Source of the DNA: Phymorhynchus buccinoides
Lineage: Eukaryota > Mollusca > Gastropoda > Neogastropoda > Raphitomidae
Direction of reading: 5' to 3'
Assembly (NCBI GenBank): GCA_017654935.2
Contig: CM065703.1
Coordinates: 42,832,546-42,896,545 of the forward strand
DNA: 64,000 bases
The stretch's first letter is position 1; each line of letters starts with the position of its first letter. Position numbers and translations under genes: made by a program. Below the pieces are notes generated by a model that ran no database searches, was not told the DNA's origin, and saw nothing but the letters and a program-made list of their open reading frames with translations. Below are positions 12,481 to 21,604 of this stretch, one piece after another.

Positions 12481-13287
12481 TTGCTGACGTGTATTGACGT
12501 ATTAAGTAAATACGCTTGGGTGGTTCCTTTGAAAGACAAAACGGGGGCTACGTTGGTGAAAGCCTTTGAACGTATTTTAAAAGACAATAGAAAGCCTAGG
12601 ACTATTCAATCGGATAAAGGTACGGAATTTGTGAATCGCCTCGTCCAGAACTTCTTCAAAGAATGGGGTATTACTTTTTTTGTATCTCAGAACGAAGATA
12701 TTAAAGCTGCGATCGTGGAACGATTCAACAGGCCATTAAAAGAAAAACTGTGGCGTTATTTTACTCACAAGAACACCCTGAAGTACGTGGATCTGTTACA
12801 GGACTTTGTGAAAGCCTACAATCATTCTTATCACCGCAGTATCAAAACCAGACTGGCGGACATGAACGTCAGCAACCAAGAAGAAGTGTGGCAGGCGCTC
12901 TACGGACCTTCATCATCATCATCAACGGCGGTGAAAGGACCGAAATTGAAAGTAGGGGATAAAGTACGCATCAGTAAAAGCAGAAGAACCTTTAAAAAGG
13001 GTTATCTACCTTCGTGGACGAAGGAACTATTTATAGTTCATAGGGTGAAGACAACTACACCCATCACTTACGTTATAAAAGACTTACAAAACGACATAGT
13101 GGAAGGAAAGTTTTACGAGGCTGAATTAGCGAAAGTGGGAGAAAAGAGCGTTTTCCGTATAGAATCTATCCTGAAAACCAGAAGAGGAAAGAAGCCAGGG
13201 CAGCGAGAATATTTAATCAAGTGGTGGGGTTATCCCCTTTCATTTAATTCCTGGATCCCCCAGAAAGATCTGGTTCCGTTATCATGA
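12481..13287 (+). CDS. Polinton integrase, catalytic core and chromodomain (5' end lost)
   Basis: 268 codons, open. It is a retroviral-type (rve) integrase core with catalytic residues Asp6 (TCIDVLSKYAW), Asp45 (IQSDKGTEF) and Glu80 (AAIVERFN), the last two separated by 34 residues. The C-terminal part (about 222-266) matches a chromodomain, with RIESILKTRR and YLIKWWGYP. Chromodomains are usual in Polinton integrases and may steer insertion to marked chromatin. The enzyme would join the terminal repeats to target DNA, giving the 6-bp duplication seen here. The true start lies upstream in decayed sequence, so the first ATG here is internal. Its stop overlaps the next start (ATGA, 13284-13287). 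Confidence 0.9.
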   Translation: MLTCIDVLSKYAWVVPLKDKTGATLVKAFERILKDNRKPRTIQSDKGTEFVNRLVQNFFKEWGITFFVSQNEDIKAAIVERFNRPLKEKLWRYFTHKNTLKYVDLLQDFVKAYNHSYHRSIKTRLADMNVSNQEEVWQALYGPSSSSSTAVKGPKLKVGDKVRISKSRRTFKKGYLPSWTKELFIVHRVKTTTPITYVIKDLQNDIVEGKFYEAELAKVGEKSVFRIESILKTRRGKKPGQREYLIKWWGYPLSFNSWIPQKDLVPLS

Positions 13288-13547
13288 ACGTCATAGAAGA
13301 AGAAGAAGGAACAACGACTGAAGCTGAAAGGAGACAAAACAGAACGTCTAATATATGGAGAGTGTTTGGACGACGTCTTCCGCGAAGCGAGATCGTCTTT
13401 TTCTGTCAGATCATCCTTATTTACATCGTGGCGGTAGTGTCCTTGATTAATTTGTCCCGGGGACACGGTGCGGAACAGCTTTGGACGGCGCTGTTGGGAT
13501 CTTGCCTCAGATATATGCTTCCGAATCCCTCTATAGGCAAAACATAA
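13284..13547 (+). CDS. Small one-helix membrane protein of Polintons, unknown function
   Basis: 87 residues. An acidic N-terminus and basic stretch are followed by one predicted membrane helix at about 37-58 (EIVFFCQIILIYIVAVVSLI). The tail carries WTALLGSCLRYMLPNP at 67-82, a block I recognise as recurring in small Polinton proteins between integrase and penton genes. The ATG overlaps the integrase stop (ATGA), suggesting coupled translation. The frame is intact even though neighbours are broken. No function is known to me. A role in membrane or particle assembly is a guess. Confidence 0.75.
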   Translation: MNVIEEEEGTTTEAERRQNRTSNIWRVFGRRLPRSEIVFFCQIILIYIVAVVSLINLSRGHGAEQLWTALLGSCLRYMLPNPSIGKT

Positions 13548-13561
13548 GAGAAAAGAAAAAA

Positions 13562-14404
13562 ATGGCCTTCTATCTCACCCTGCCCAGTACCAGTTCGATG
13601 CTGTTTTTCCCAAACAATAACGCCAGTCATTTTATTACTAAGCTACCTCAAGAGATCGATCTGAACGAAGAATGGGAAGTAGGTCTGGCAGAGATTCAAT
13701 TCACGAACAAATACATTAACGTGGGAGAAGACGAAATCTGGTTCGAATACACCACGCCGGATATAGAGTCCCAAAAAGCTGAACCCTTGCACATCAACCC
13801 GGAGGAAGCGCATTTTGGGAAAGTAATCTATCAACCCCAATCCACGTTTAAAATGACACTAAGTAGCGGTTTGTTTGTGTCTAACGAAGAGTTTATTAAA
13901 GAATTGAACGAGGAAATTAAATCAACGAAGTACTTCGCGGACAAATCTCACAAAAAAGACCCATTACTGTTTATTTACAAACAAAGCAGTAAGAAAATGA
14001 AAATAATCATGACTGAAAGAGGCTGTACATTATCCATGAGCCCGGCCCTGAAACGGATTTTGGGTGTACCCCCTGATAGACAATTTAAAGGCAAGAAAAA
14101 GTGGACGGCTCCCTATATGATGGACATAAACCAAAGCTTTAAGAGTATTTTTGTGCACTGCGACTTAGTGAGCCAGAGACCGGTGGGTGACGTCATGGCC
14201 CCTCTCCTTCGAACGATACCAGTGATCAACCATCAGTTGGAAGTGTATCATCAAATCTTCGCGAAGCCCCATTGGATGAATCGGAGTCAGTTCAATACGG
14301 TGGAGCTTATTTTAATGATGGATACGGGTGAGAAACTCTCATTTTCCAGCGGACATACGGTGGTTACGCTTCACGTACGTCGTCGGCGGAACCAGTACCT
14401 ATGA
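13562..14404 (+). CDS. Polinton minor capsid (penton-like) protein
   Basis: 280 residues from the ATG at 13562, the first after the preceding stop. An upstream in-frame extension to 13481 overlaps the membrane-protein gene and is unlikely to be used. It begins with a short conserved leader (FYLTLPSTSSMLFFP) and a block EEWEVGLAEIQF at about residues 39-50. This form matches the minor jelly-roll capsid protein of Polintons, thought to form the capsid vertices. The identification rests on these blocks and on gene order. The frame is intact. Its stop overlaps the next start (ATGATG at 14401-14406). Confidence 0.8.
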   Translation: MAFYLTLPSTSSMLFFPNNNASHFITKLPQEIDLNEEWEVGLAEIQFTNKYINVGEDEIWFEYTTPDIESQKAEPLHINPEEAHFGKVIYQPQSTFKMTLSSGLFVSNEEFIKELNEEIKSTKYFADKSHKKDPLLFIYKQSSKKMKIIMTERGCTLSMSPALKRILGVPPDRQFKGKKKWTAPYMMDINQSFKSIFVHCDLVSQRPVGDVMAPLLRTIPVINHQLEVYHQIFAKPHWMNRSQFNTVELILMMDTGEKLSFSSGHTVVTLHVRRRRNQYL

Positions 14405-14844
14405 TGGTGCGTAATGTACCCTACAAGTCCAACTGTCGTCTGTACGAGGATTATTATTGTCACCAAGCGGGTCATGGTCTCCCTTTTTTTGCCGGGGCCA
14501 GAAATTACAGGGGTAGAGGCCTGGGGTCCCTACTAGCGGGGTTGGGGCATATGGTGATACCTTTAATGAAGTCGGGTGGCAAGTCCCTGCTGAAAGAAGG
14601 TGTACGTTCCAGCATGAGCGTAGCGCGAGACGTCCTGAGCGGCCAAAACGTCAAGATAGCTTTGAAAAAGAGGGCTACTGAAGCCGGGAAAAGGTTGTTT
14701 CAGCAAGCTGTTGGGGGAGTGACTGGCGGCTTCCCGCCCGGGGAACCGGCTAGGAAATGTATAAAAACGACCTCTAGGAAGAAAAGAAGCCCAAAGAGAA
14801 AGAAAAGGACGAGGAAGCAGCACCAGCAAGATATTTTCAGATAA
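14401..14844 (+). CDS. pVI-like basic protein of Polintons
   Basis: 147 residues (146 if the second ATG is used). A Gly-rich stretch GLPFFAGARNYRGRGLGSLLAGL (about 26-48) is followed by an amphipathic segment IPLMKSGGKSLLKEG, and the tail (127-147) is Lys/Arg-rich. Proteins of this design lie just upstream of the major capsid gene in Polintons and have been compared with adenovirus minor capsid/core proteins (pVI-like). Intact here. The exact role is inferred. The stop is 2 nt before the start of the capsid gene. Confidence 0.7.
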   Translation: MMVRNVPYKSNCRLYEDYYCHQAGHGLPFFAGARNYRGRGLGSLLAGLGHMVIPLMKSGGKSLLKEGVRSSMSVARDVLSGQNVKIALKKRATEAGKRLFQQAVGGVTGGFPPGEPARKCIKTTSRKKRSPKRKKRTRKQHQQDIFR

Positions 14845-14846
14845 AG

Positions 14847-15047
14847 ATGGCCCTCCTTCACCATCTGTCAGCCGAAAGTGTGCAAACTGAACTGGATTTA
14901 TTTACGGTGCCCCCGACCCAGACCGCAGTGGAAGAGGGACAGTACGTAGAGGTGTACCCCTTAGCCACCTTATCTCATGGGGCTCCCGTGGAGTTCTTCG
15001 TTTCGGGGTCTTCAGCGGAGCTGTTAGATCTGTTCAACATGTCCTGA
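14847..15047 (+). pseudogene. Major capsid protein (double jelly roll), N-terminal stump
   Basis: 66 codons. The first ~57 residues match the start of the Polinton major capsid protein, with ELDLFTVPPTQTAVEEGQYVE at about 11-31 and the later GAPVEFFVSG. The family is about 500-700 residues, so nearly all of it is missing. From about 15020-15035 the DNA is already polymerase sequence in another frame. A deletion therefore joined the capsid gene to the middle of the polymerase gene. This copy cannot make capsids by itself. Confidence 0.85.
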
Positions 15048-17587
15048 ACTATAAGCATCATTTCTGTTACATCACCAATGTCAACAAGGCCACGAAAACC
15101 TTCAAGTGCCCTAAATGTCAGAAACTATGGAATATGTTTCATAAACTTAAACGCCACATGGAAACTTGCGACGGTCAGGGGGCCAAGGAAGTGTACCCCG
15201 GTGGGGTCTACCGACCCCCTTCCACCCCTCTGGAAATTCTCAGGGAAAACGGCATCACTGTCCCTCACGATATCTACCCCTACAGAGCTACGTTTGACTA
15301 TGAGGCCTACTTCGTACCCTCGGACATTCCCAACGGCATGAACACCACCTACACCGCCAAACACAAGCCTCTTTCATTCAGCGTGGCCAGCAATATCCCC
15401 ACCTTTGAAGGGGCTGTCTGCTTCGTCACTCAAGGCAACCCTCAAGAACTAGTTGATAAAATGGTGGATCTGTTGGAAGAAATGGCCGACCACGCTTACT
15501 CGCTGTTGAGAGAGAATTTCGCTGAAACTTACGACGACCTGGAGGCCATGGCTAAAAAGGAGGCGGATGGGGAAGAAAGCATCACTTCACTCTCTTCAGC
15601 GGAACTCACCAAAATCCTGGATGCCTACCTACAACAGCTACCTGTCGTGGGATTCAACAGCGGCAAGTACGACATCAACGTCATTAAACCATACCTTTTT
15701 CATTGGCTTGTTCAACAGGGAAACAACTTGGGTCTTCCTTTCGTGATAAAAAAACAACAACAACTTCAAATGCGTCAGCAACAACAAACTCAAGTTCGTG
15801 GACATCACCCACTACTTAGCCCCGGGGTTCTCATACTCTAAATACTTGGCAGCCTTCAACGTTCCAGAGAAAAAAGGATTCTTCCCCTACGAGTTCATCG
15901 ACAACATAGACAAGCTCGAAATGACTCATCTCCCACCTCCATCGGCTTTTCACAGCACCCTCAAAAACCAGGACATTGCCCCTGACGACTACGCGTACTG
16001 CCAAAAAGTATGGGAGGAAGAGGGAATGGCTACGCTCGAAGACTTTTTGATGTGCTAAAATAACAAGGACGTCCTCCCCTTCCTCGAAGCTCTGGAGAAA
16101 CAAACGGTCTTTTACCGAGATTTGGGGTTGGATATGCTGAAAGACGCCATAGGGGTTCCCGGACTCACGTTGCAGTACCTTTTTCAAATGCTCCCTAAGG
16201 ATGTCTATTTCGGTCTCATCCACGAGAAGCACAAGGATCTCCATCAATTAATCAGAAGAGAACAAGTCAGCGGGCCCGCCATAGTCTTTTCTAGACTCTT
16301 TAAGAAAGGGCAGACGTCCGCGTCCCTCCCCATCTCAGGCAAACCTTTGAAGAGATTACCCCCATCTTCAAGAACACCGAAGTCAGCATCGAGGACATTG
16401 GACCCTACATGCAAGAATATGCGCGTCAGCACAAGCTCCTGACCACCCCGAGGAGGACCTCGATCAGTAGCTACTGGGGCAAGGAAATCCTGCTAGCCAC
16501 GCCTTTGCTCAAGTGGTATTTGGAAAATGGGCTGGAAATCACTGACATCCAGCAGGTGGTGGAATATCAGCCTCGTCCGTGCTTCTTGGCTTTTGGAGAG
16601 AAAGTGTCCAACACCCGACGTCAGGGGGATCTGGCCACAGGCGACTCCATCATCGCGGACACGATGAAACTTTTAGGTAAGTTTCAACATTTTTTTAAAA
16701 TGAAGTTAATGGTTCCCTTATTTTAGTAACTTCTTGAATGATCCTTGTATGTTTAAAAAACATTTTTACTAATTACTTTTTTTGTTTTTTGTTTTTTGTA
16801 AAGGTAATAGCGCGTACAGGAGATGCATAACAAACGTCAGCAAGCATTGTGACGTCATGTACTTGGACGACGTCACAACCCAAAAAAAGATCAACAACCC
16901 CCTGTTCAAAAAAGTGACTGAGATGATGAGCGGTTTGAACGAGGTAGAGCTGAGCAAGAAGAAAATCCGGTGGAACCTCCCCAACTGCGCATGCTCCAGT
17001 TCTACTACGACTGCATTGACGCCTACATCCCCCGACCTCGCTTCCAACTCTGTCAAATGGACACGGACAGTCTCTACATGGCCTTGTCTGAAGCCACCTT
17101 GGACGAGGCAGTGCGACCCGAGTTGAAAGAGCGTTTCTACAACGACTACCCTAACTGGTTCCCAGCTCAGGCCTATGCTGCTCACCATGCAGAGTTTGTC
17201 CGTATCAAAACGCAGAACCAGCCCTGGCATCCTCCGCCTTGCTGCCAGACCCGCTTCAAATTCGACAAGAGAACCCCGGGGCTCTTCAAACTGGAGTACA
17301 AGGGAAATGGAGCCGTAGCTTTGTGCTCTAAGACCTACTACTGCTTCGGTGATGAGAGAGACAAGATGAGCAGCAAAGGCCTCAGTCGTACGCTGAATCA
17401 GTTCTCAAAGAACAACTACCACCGAGTCCTGGACACCAAAATCAACGGCACTGGTATCAACCGCAGCTTCAGGACCGATGGCCGAGCCATGTTCACCTAC
17501 GAACAAACCCGAGCTTCCTTATCCTTCTTGTACATCAAGAGAGAAGTGCAGCACGATGGCGTCAGTACCCTACCACTTTTGATCTAA
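15036..17587 (+). pseudogene. Polinton DNA polymerase B (protein-primed type), broken
   Basis: Starts inside the protein with a C2H2-like finger (CPKC...HMETC, 15094-15164), then a long conserved region. LPVVGFNSGKYDINVIKPYL (about 15641-15700) is an exonuclease-type block. The frame shifts near 15790, meets a TAA at 16056-16058, shifts again near 16330 where part of the palm, including the first catalytic Asp region, seems deleted, and shifts near 16970. The second catalytic motif is present (DTDS, 17060-17071). The C-terminal end follows and stops at 17587. An intron-like insert sits at 16677-16803, just before the NSAY motif, where the following Gly of the family is Arg. The gene would copy the element from protein-primed ends. 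It is not functional here. Confidence 0.9.
16677..16803 (+). other. Intron-like insert in the polymerase B gene
   Basis: 127 bp beginning GTAAGT and ending in a T-rich tract plus AG. It interrupts a Gly codon after its first base (phase 1), and removal restores the family reading straight into the NSAY motif. Read through, the frame stops at 16726. The flanks show no duplication that would mark a transposon. A spliceosomal intron is the simplest reading. Use in the cell is not shown. Confidence 0.7.
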
Positions 17588-18692
17588 ACAAATTCCCCTA
17601 CTACCATAAACTTCGAACAATTGCATCAGGACAACGACAACAAAAAAGAAGATCCGTCTAATGTGGGCCATTATGTTAGCATAATGGGCGGTCCCAACCC
17701 CACACAAACACAGAGGGGACGGTTAAAAATGTCACTTTCCTCCATTTCAGCTTTTCCTCTTACATCCCATTTTCAAATGTCATATACAGTAGAACTTCCC
17801 CCTCATAAAACCTTCCGTTATAAAACTCCCTCCCATATAAGACCTATGCTCTAAGACAGTTCCCTTCTTTAAAAGAATTAAGATTACCTCCCTTATACAT
17901 CCCTCTATTTTAAAACCTCTTTACATTATTTCTAAAGACTGATAACATATAACCCACCGTATACCCACACAAACAGAAACACACATACACACACTAAGGC
18001 ATAGGCTTATTTTTCCGTCATAAAACCACCTCATTTATCAGTCATTCACTTAATAACGGCTGGGAAGGGCTGTATTCCGTGTCAAAGTCAGCCAGCGATG
18101 AATGCCAATTATACTTGTATGTCGCTACGTTTCACTACGAATATATACACACACTAAAAAAAAAAAAGAAACAATCAAAAACGATCACGCACACACAAAA
18201 CAGCAGTCAATATTATTCTTCCATTATGCTTTAAATCACAAATAAAATACCCAAAAAAAATATATACCTGTTACTGTCCGATCCATTCAAACCAGTTTAT
18301 TCATCATATCATACACACACACGGATAAACAATTCCTATCTTTTTCTGTCGCGTATAGTCTAGCATTCGAAATGTCAAACCCGTTATTACCAGTAGAACG
18401 CTTATCCCTCATTATTTTGTCATTAACTCACATGCAGTGTCGGTTTGATAAAAGGTCTGTCGTTTCAGTATGCATACAGAATGGCTTATTCTCTTTTCGC
18501 AATGAAAGGTCAAATTAACGTAAGGTATCGATCTTTAACTGACCCTTTCTTATTTGACCACGTCTTATTCATACTGACCCTTTCTTACGTCTTCATCTTG
18601 ACCTATCTTCTTATGGTCCATACAATGTATCGATCTTTATCTGACCCTTTCTTACTGACCCCTTCTTACGCCTTGATCTTGACCCGTCTTGG
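17588..18692. other. Polinton right non-coding region
   Basis: No gene seen. At 17786 TACAGTAGAACTTCC followed by repeated ATAAAAC/CTCCC blocks resembles one end of a pogo/Tigger-type element, but no matching second end was found. AATAAA at 18241-18246 could serve as a polyadenylation signal for the rightward genes. From about 18527 to 18690 there are imperfect tandem repeats built on GTATCGATCTTTA-CTGACCCTTTCTTA, placed against the right terminal repeat. Confidence 0.55.
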
Positions 18693-18791
18693 CCTCGAAT
18701 TATGAATATTAATGAGATTAAGAATTAATGAGTATCCTTATGTTCCTTCAATTGCTAACAATGATGTGGATACTTCCCCTACTATACTACT
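18693..18791 (-). repeat. Polinton right terminal inverted repeat
   Basis: 99 bp, the reverse complement of 10436-10534 with one mismatch. It ends ...CCCTACTATACTACT directly before the target duplication CCCACA (18792-18797). Confidence 0.95.
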
Positions 18792-19414
18792 CCCACAGGG
18801 GGAATTTCAGTACTTTAAGAAGCATTCTGCAAAGTTTCTTTAGGATGGGTTTACCAGCTTAAGCGCTGTGGAGCGGTGCATCTTTGAAAGAACGAGAAAG
18901 AAACACTCGAAGACGCTGATGGGATCCAGAGACACACGGACCTCGCCCGTCCTACCAACACAAGAGCAGCCCCAAAACCAATAGGCCACGGAAATATCCA
19001 TTAAATATAGGCCCACAAAAGGTTACCACAATCGATGAGTCCCTACGTCTATTTTTAGCCCATGTTTCTATTTATAGATGAGTGCTCTGAGAAATGATGT
19101 TCTGCAGTATTCACCCGGGGCTTGTGCTTTGGAACATGTTTATAGAAGGGGTAGACATCTTAAAAGGAAGTTCCTTTCAATACTGATGACTGTGTTGACA
19201 TTGACTTAGAATGTTGACCTTGAAAACCATTTTTTTCCCTTTGCACTATATATTATTTCATGTATGAGCGGTATCTCTTGAATCAGATAACAAAATCACT
19301 TCAAAGCTTATGTGGTAGTGTATCACCGAGAACGAATGATCCGTTTTTATATATATAACCATGCTGACCTTGACGTTTGACGTTCAAAACCGAAAAAATA
19401 TTTTGTGGCCATAT

Positions 19415-19755
19415 CAAATCAAATCAAATCAAATCAAATCAAATCAAATCAATCAAATCAAATCAAATCAAATCAAATCAAATCAAATCAAATCAAATCA
19501 AATCAAATCAAATCAAATCAAATTCACTTTATTATCTCCCAAGGAGAAATTTTGTTCAGGTGCCAGAATAACAAAGACATCGACATTCAGCATGCATGAA
19601 TAGGAGCAAAAGTTACACATAATACACACTAAAAGATACACATTATATGTGGATACACACACGTCTAAGGATAAGCATGCATAATTTCTTTTAACACGAT
19701 GAACACACGAACAACACATTTCATATTATATTCCACATCGTTGAACTTACAATCT
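19415..19755 (-). mobile_element. 5'-truncated LINE fragment with (TTTGA)n tail
   Basis: Present in copy B and absent at the corresponding place in copy C (after 'GTGGCCATATC', about 32000). On the minus strand it ends CCTTGGGAGATAATAAAGTGAATT followed by about 105 bp of TGATT pentamers (19415-19521 on the plus strand), the layout of a non-LTR element 3' end with a simple-repeat tail. It has no coding content. Confidence 0.7.
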
Positions 19756-20515
19756 TCAAACTTCATATGCAGGTGCATTACCCTTCAAGTCTGAATATCG
19801 AATACTGATGAAGATAAAGATCAAGGACAAGGTCAAGGACGTAGGCCTTGGAGGTGTGTAATTGGTGTTTTAGCTATATCTTTCAATTTTATGCAGTTAC
19901 ATGCTTCAAATGTGGCAGGTTGGTAGACTGGGTGACCTTGGCTGTTGAACTAGTTTCTTTCAGCAGTGGCAATGATTCAAATACCTTTTGGCCGCACACC
20001 CACATAACCTTATGCATTCTTGGTCATGCAGAACGACGTAAGGACATAATGTTATTTGCAGCCTTTTGACCTGGACCCATGACCGTGACAGTTTTTCTGT
20101 TTGTCCAGGCTGCATCTTGTGATCGACTTGACGAAATCACTTAAACTTTTAAGAGGATGTGTCAAGCAGAAGAGGGGAGTTACGATCATGAGTAGGGGAG
20201 TGGGGGATGTTTCTGAGGAGGGGGTGGAGGGGGCATGAGAGGTACAAGGCGGAATGGGCAAAGTACAAATTGGTGCCCTTGCTCACAGTATCAGTGCTTT
20301 CTGGATGGCTTTTGTAACAATCCACACCCCTACACAAATTATGTTGGAGCCGTCTTGATCGAAAGAAAGGGTTTTTTTTAATTTTCTTTTCTTATTTTAA
20401 TTTTATTTTTGGGGTGTTGATGGTGGTGGTGTTGGAAGAGGAGGCACATTTCAGTCCATGCCTGCAGAAAAGCAGTTGTCTCTCTGCTATTACTTCACAG
20501 AATCAAATAATGTAA

Positions 20516-21315
20516 TTATACACACACAATTTTAATCGCTTGAATCACGAGTGTGACGTATGTCTCGTGATCCCCTTCATTGCATTTGGGTGTTTGTGAC
20601 ATAATGGAGCTAGAGCCTTGTTTATGTCCCGACTTCTTGCACGAGAGGCACACTACCTCATTCTGGCAGGATTTCGAAGAATGCCCCTTCTGCAGGCATT
20701 TTCCACATTGCTGCTGTTGCTGCTGCTGCACCGCTTTTTGCTCCACATGGAACAGCGTGGCTTTGAAGGGGCCCATGTCGGCACGTGTCGGCAGCGGCTG
20801 CTCAGGAACCTCAACGTACAGGAATTTGCGCCCTGTGATCCAGTGGGTCAGCCCTCAGCTCTGTCTGTCCTGTTCCATGAATAAGGCTGAACGCGATTTA
20901 ACGTCCAGCTTTTTTTACATGTCATGGATCACATCATTGGAGAACAAAATGGGCAAGTTCCCTATAGTCAGCTTTGTTGTTTTGATTACGGTTTTGCAGT
21001 CTTTGGTTGATACGATAAGAGGGTTCAGGTTAAAAACAGAGTGACAGAGACCCCGCGCAATACGATACGGGTCAGAAGCAGCTTAGTGCGAGCCTCTGTT
21101 GACAGGGAGTAAATACACCAAACTCCAAGTTTTTGTGCTCCTACTATTGAACCACAACCCGTCCTTTGTTCACAAGCACCACAGATTTCAGCAACGCTGT
21201 AACGTTTTTCTGCCTCACCCGGTAAACTTCTGACGTGAATGAAAACGGGTAGCACGTTCGTACCTTGCTGATTCGATGATGGCGACTGAGACCCCATTTC
21301 ACGTGGGAAATGCAT
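20516..21315 (-). pseudogene. CCHC zinc-knuckle ORF1/Gag-like protein, copy B
   Basis: Read leftward from an ATG at 21315, fragments in several frames give a start region NVLPVFIHVRSLPGEAEK, a middle region and, at 20516-20776, GPFKATLFHVEQ, a Gln run and the knuckle CGKCLQKGHSSKSC (C-x2-C-x4-H-x4-C), then a second partial knuckle CLSCKKSGHKQGS. This is the form of nucleic-acid-binding ORF1 proteins of non-LTR elements. At least two frameshifts break it. No endonuclease or reverse transcriptase follows on this strand. The same remnant is in copy C (32602-33402), and in copy A only its start region is left, with the ATG changed. Confidence 0.7.
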
Positions 21316-21604
21316 AGTAGCAGCAAGCACGAGAAGATAAAGGCAGTAAAAAAAATAACAGAGAGATTGGACAAAAAAGAAAAAAGAAACAAACACGATA
21401 ACAGAGGAACAATGCCCAGTACAAGCAGTGAAGAAAAGAAATAAACTTGACAAAAATACACGGGTAGAAATGCTGAGTGCAAAAAAAACAGCTCACAAAA
21501 AAGCGTCTGACCTCGAATGCTGTGAAAGAGTGAGTGCGGCCCTACCATTTCAAACAGCATCTTCAGCAGAACCGTCTATGTGCACGTGTTCTGAGTTGTT
21601 TTCA

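Larger units (their letters stand above)
10436..18791 (+). mobile_element. Polinton/Maverick element, complete ends, internally deleted
   Basis: Bounded by 99-bp terminal inverted repeats (10436-10534, 18693-18791) that start 5'-AG, with a 6-bp target duplication CCCACA on each side (10430-10435, 18792-18797). The same flanking sequence without the element is at 31309-31314. Polintons are self-synthesising, virus-like DNA transposons with protein-primed-type DNA polymerase B, a retroviral-type integrase, a packaging ATPase and jelly-roll capsid genes, and most of these are seen here, all on the plus strand. At 8356 bp it is about half the usual 15-20 kb. The major capsid gene and polymerase gene are truncated and fused, and no adenain-type protease gene is seen. 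Frameshifts and stops show that this copy is dead. Confidence 0.95.
18792..21589. repeat. Repeat module U, copy B, part 2
   Basis: Continues copy B after the Polinton and matches 31309-33678 of copy C at high identity, apart from a 340-bp insertion (19415-19755). It contains the minus-strand zinc-knuckle pseudogene (20516-21315). It ends in ...GTGCACGTGT where the CR1/L2-like LINE begins. Confidence 0.85.

Noticed and set aside
13481..13561. Upstream extension of the penton-like gene
   Set aside because: It overlaps the membrane-protein gene in another frame, and the family start matches the ATG at 13562.
17786..17850. A complete pogo/Tigger element in the Polinton
   Set aside because: Only one end-like sequence was seen, with no matching second end and no transposase.
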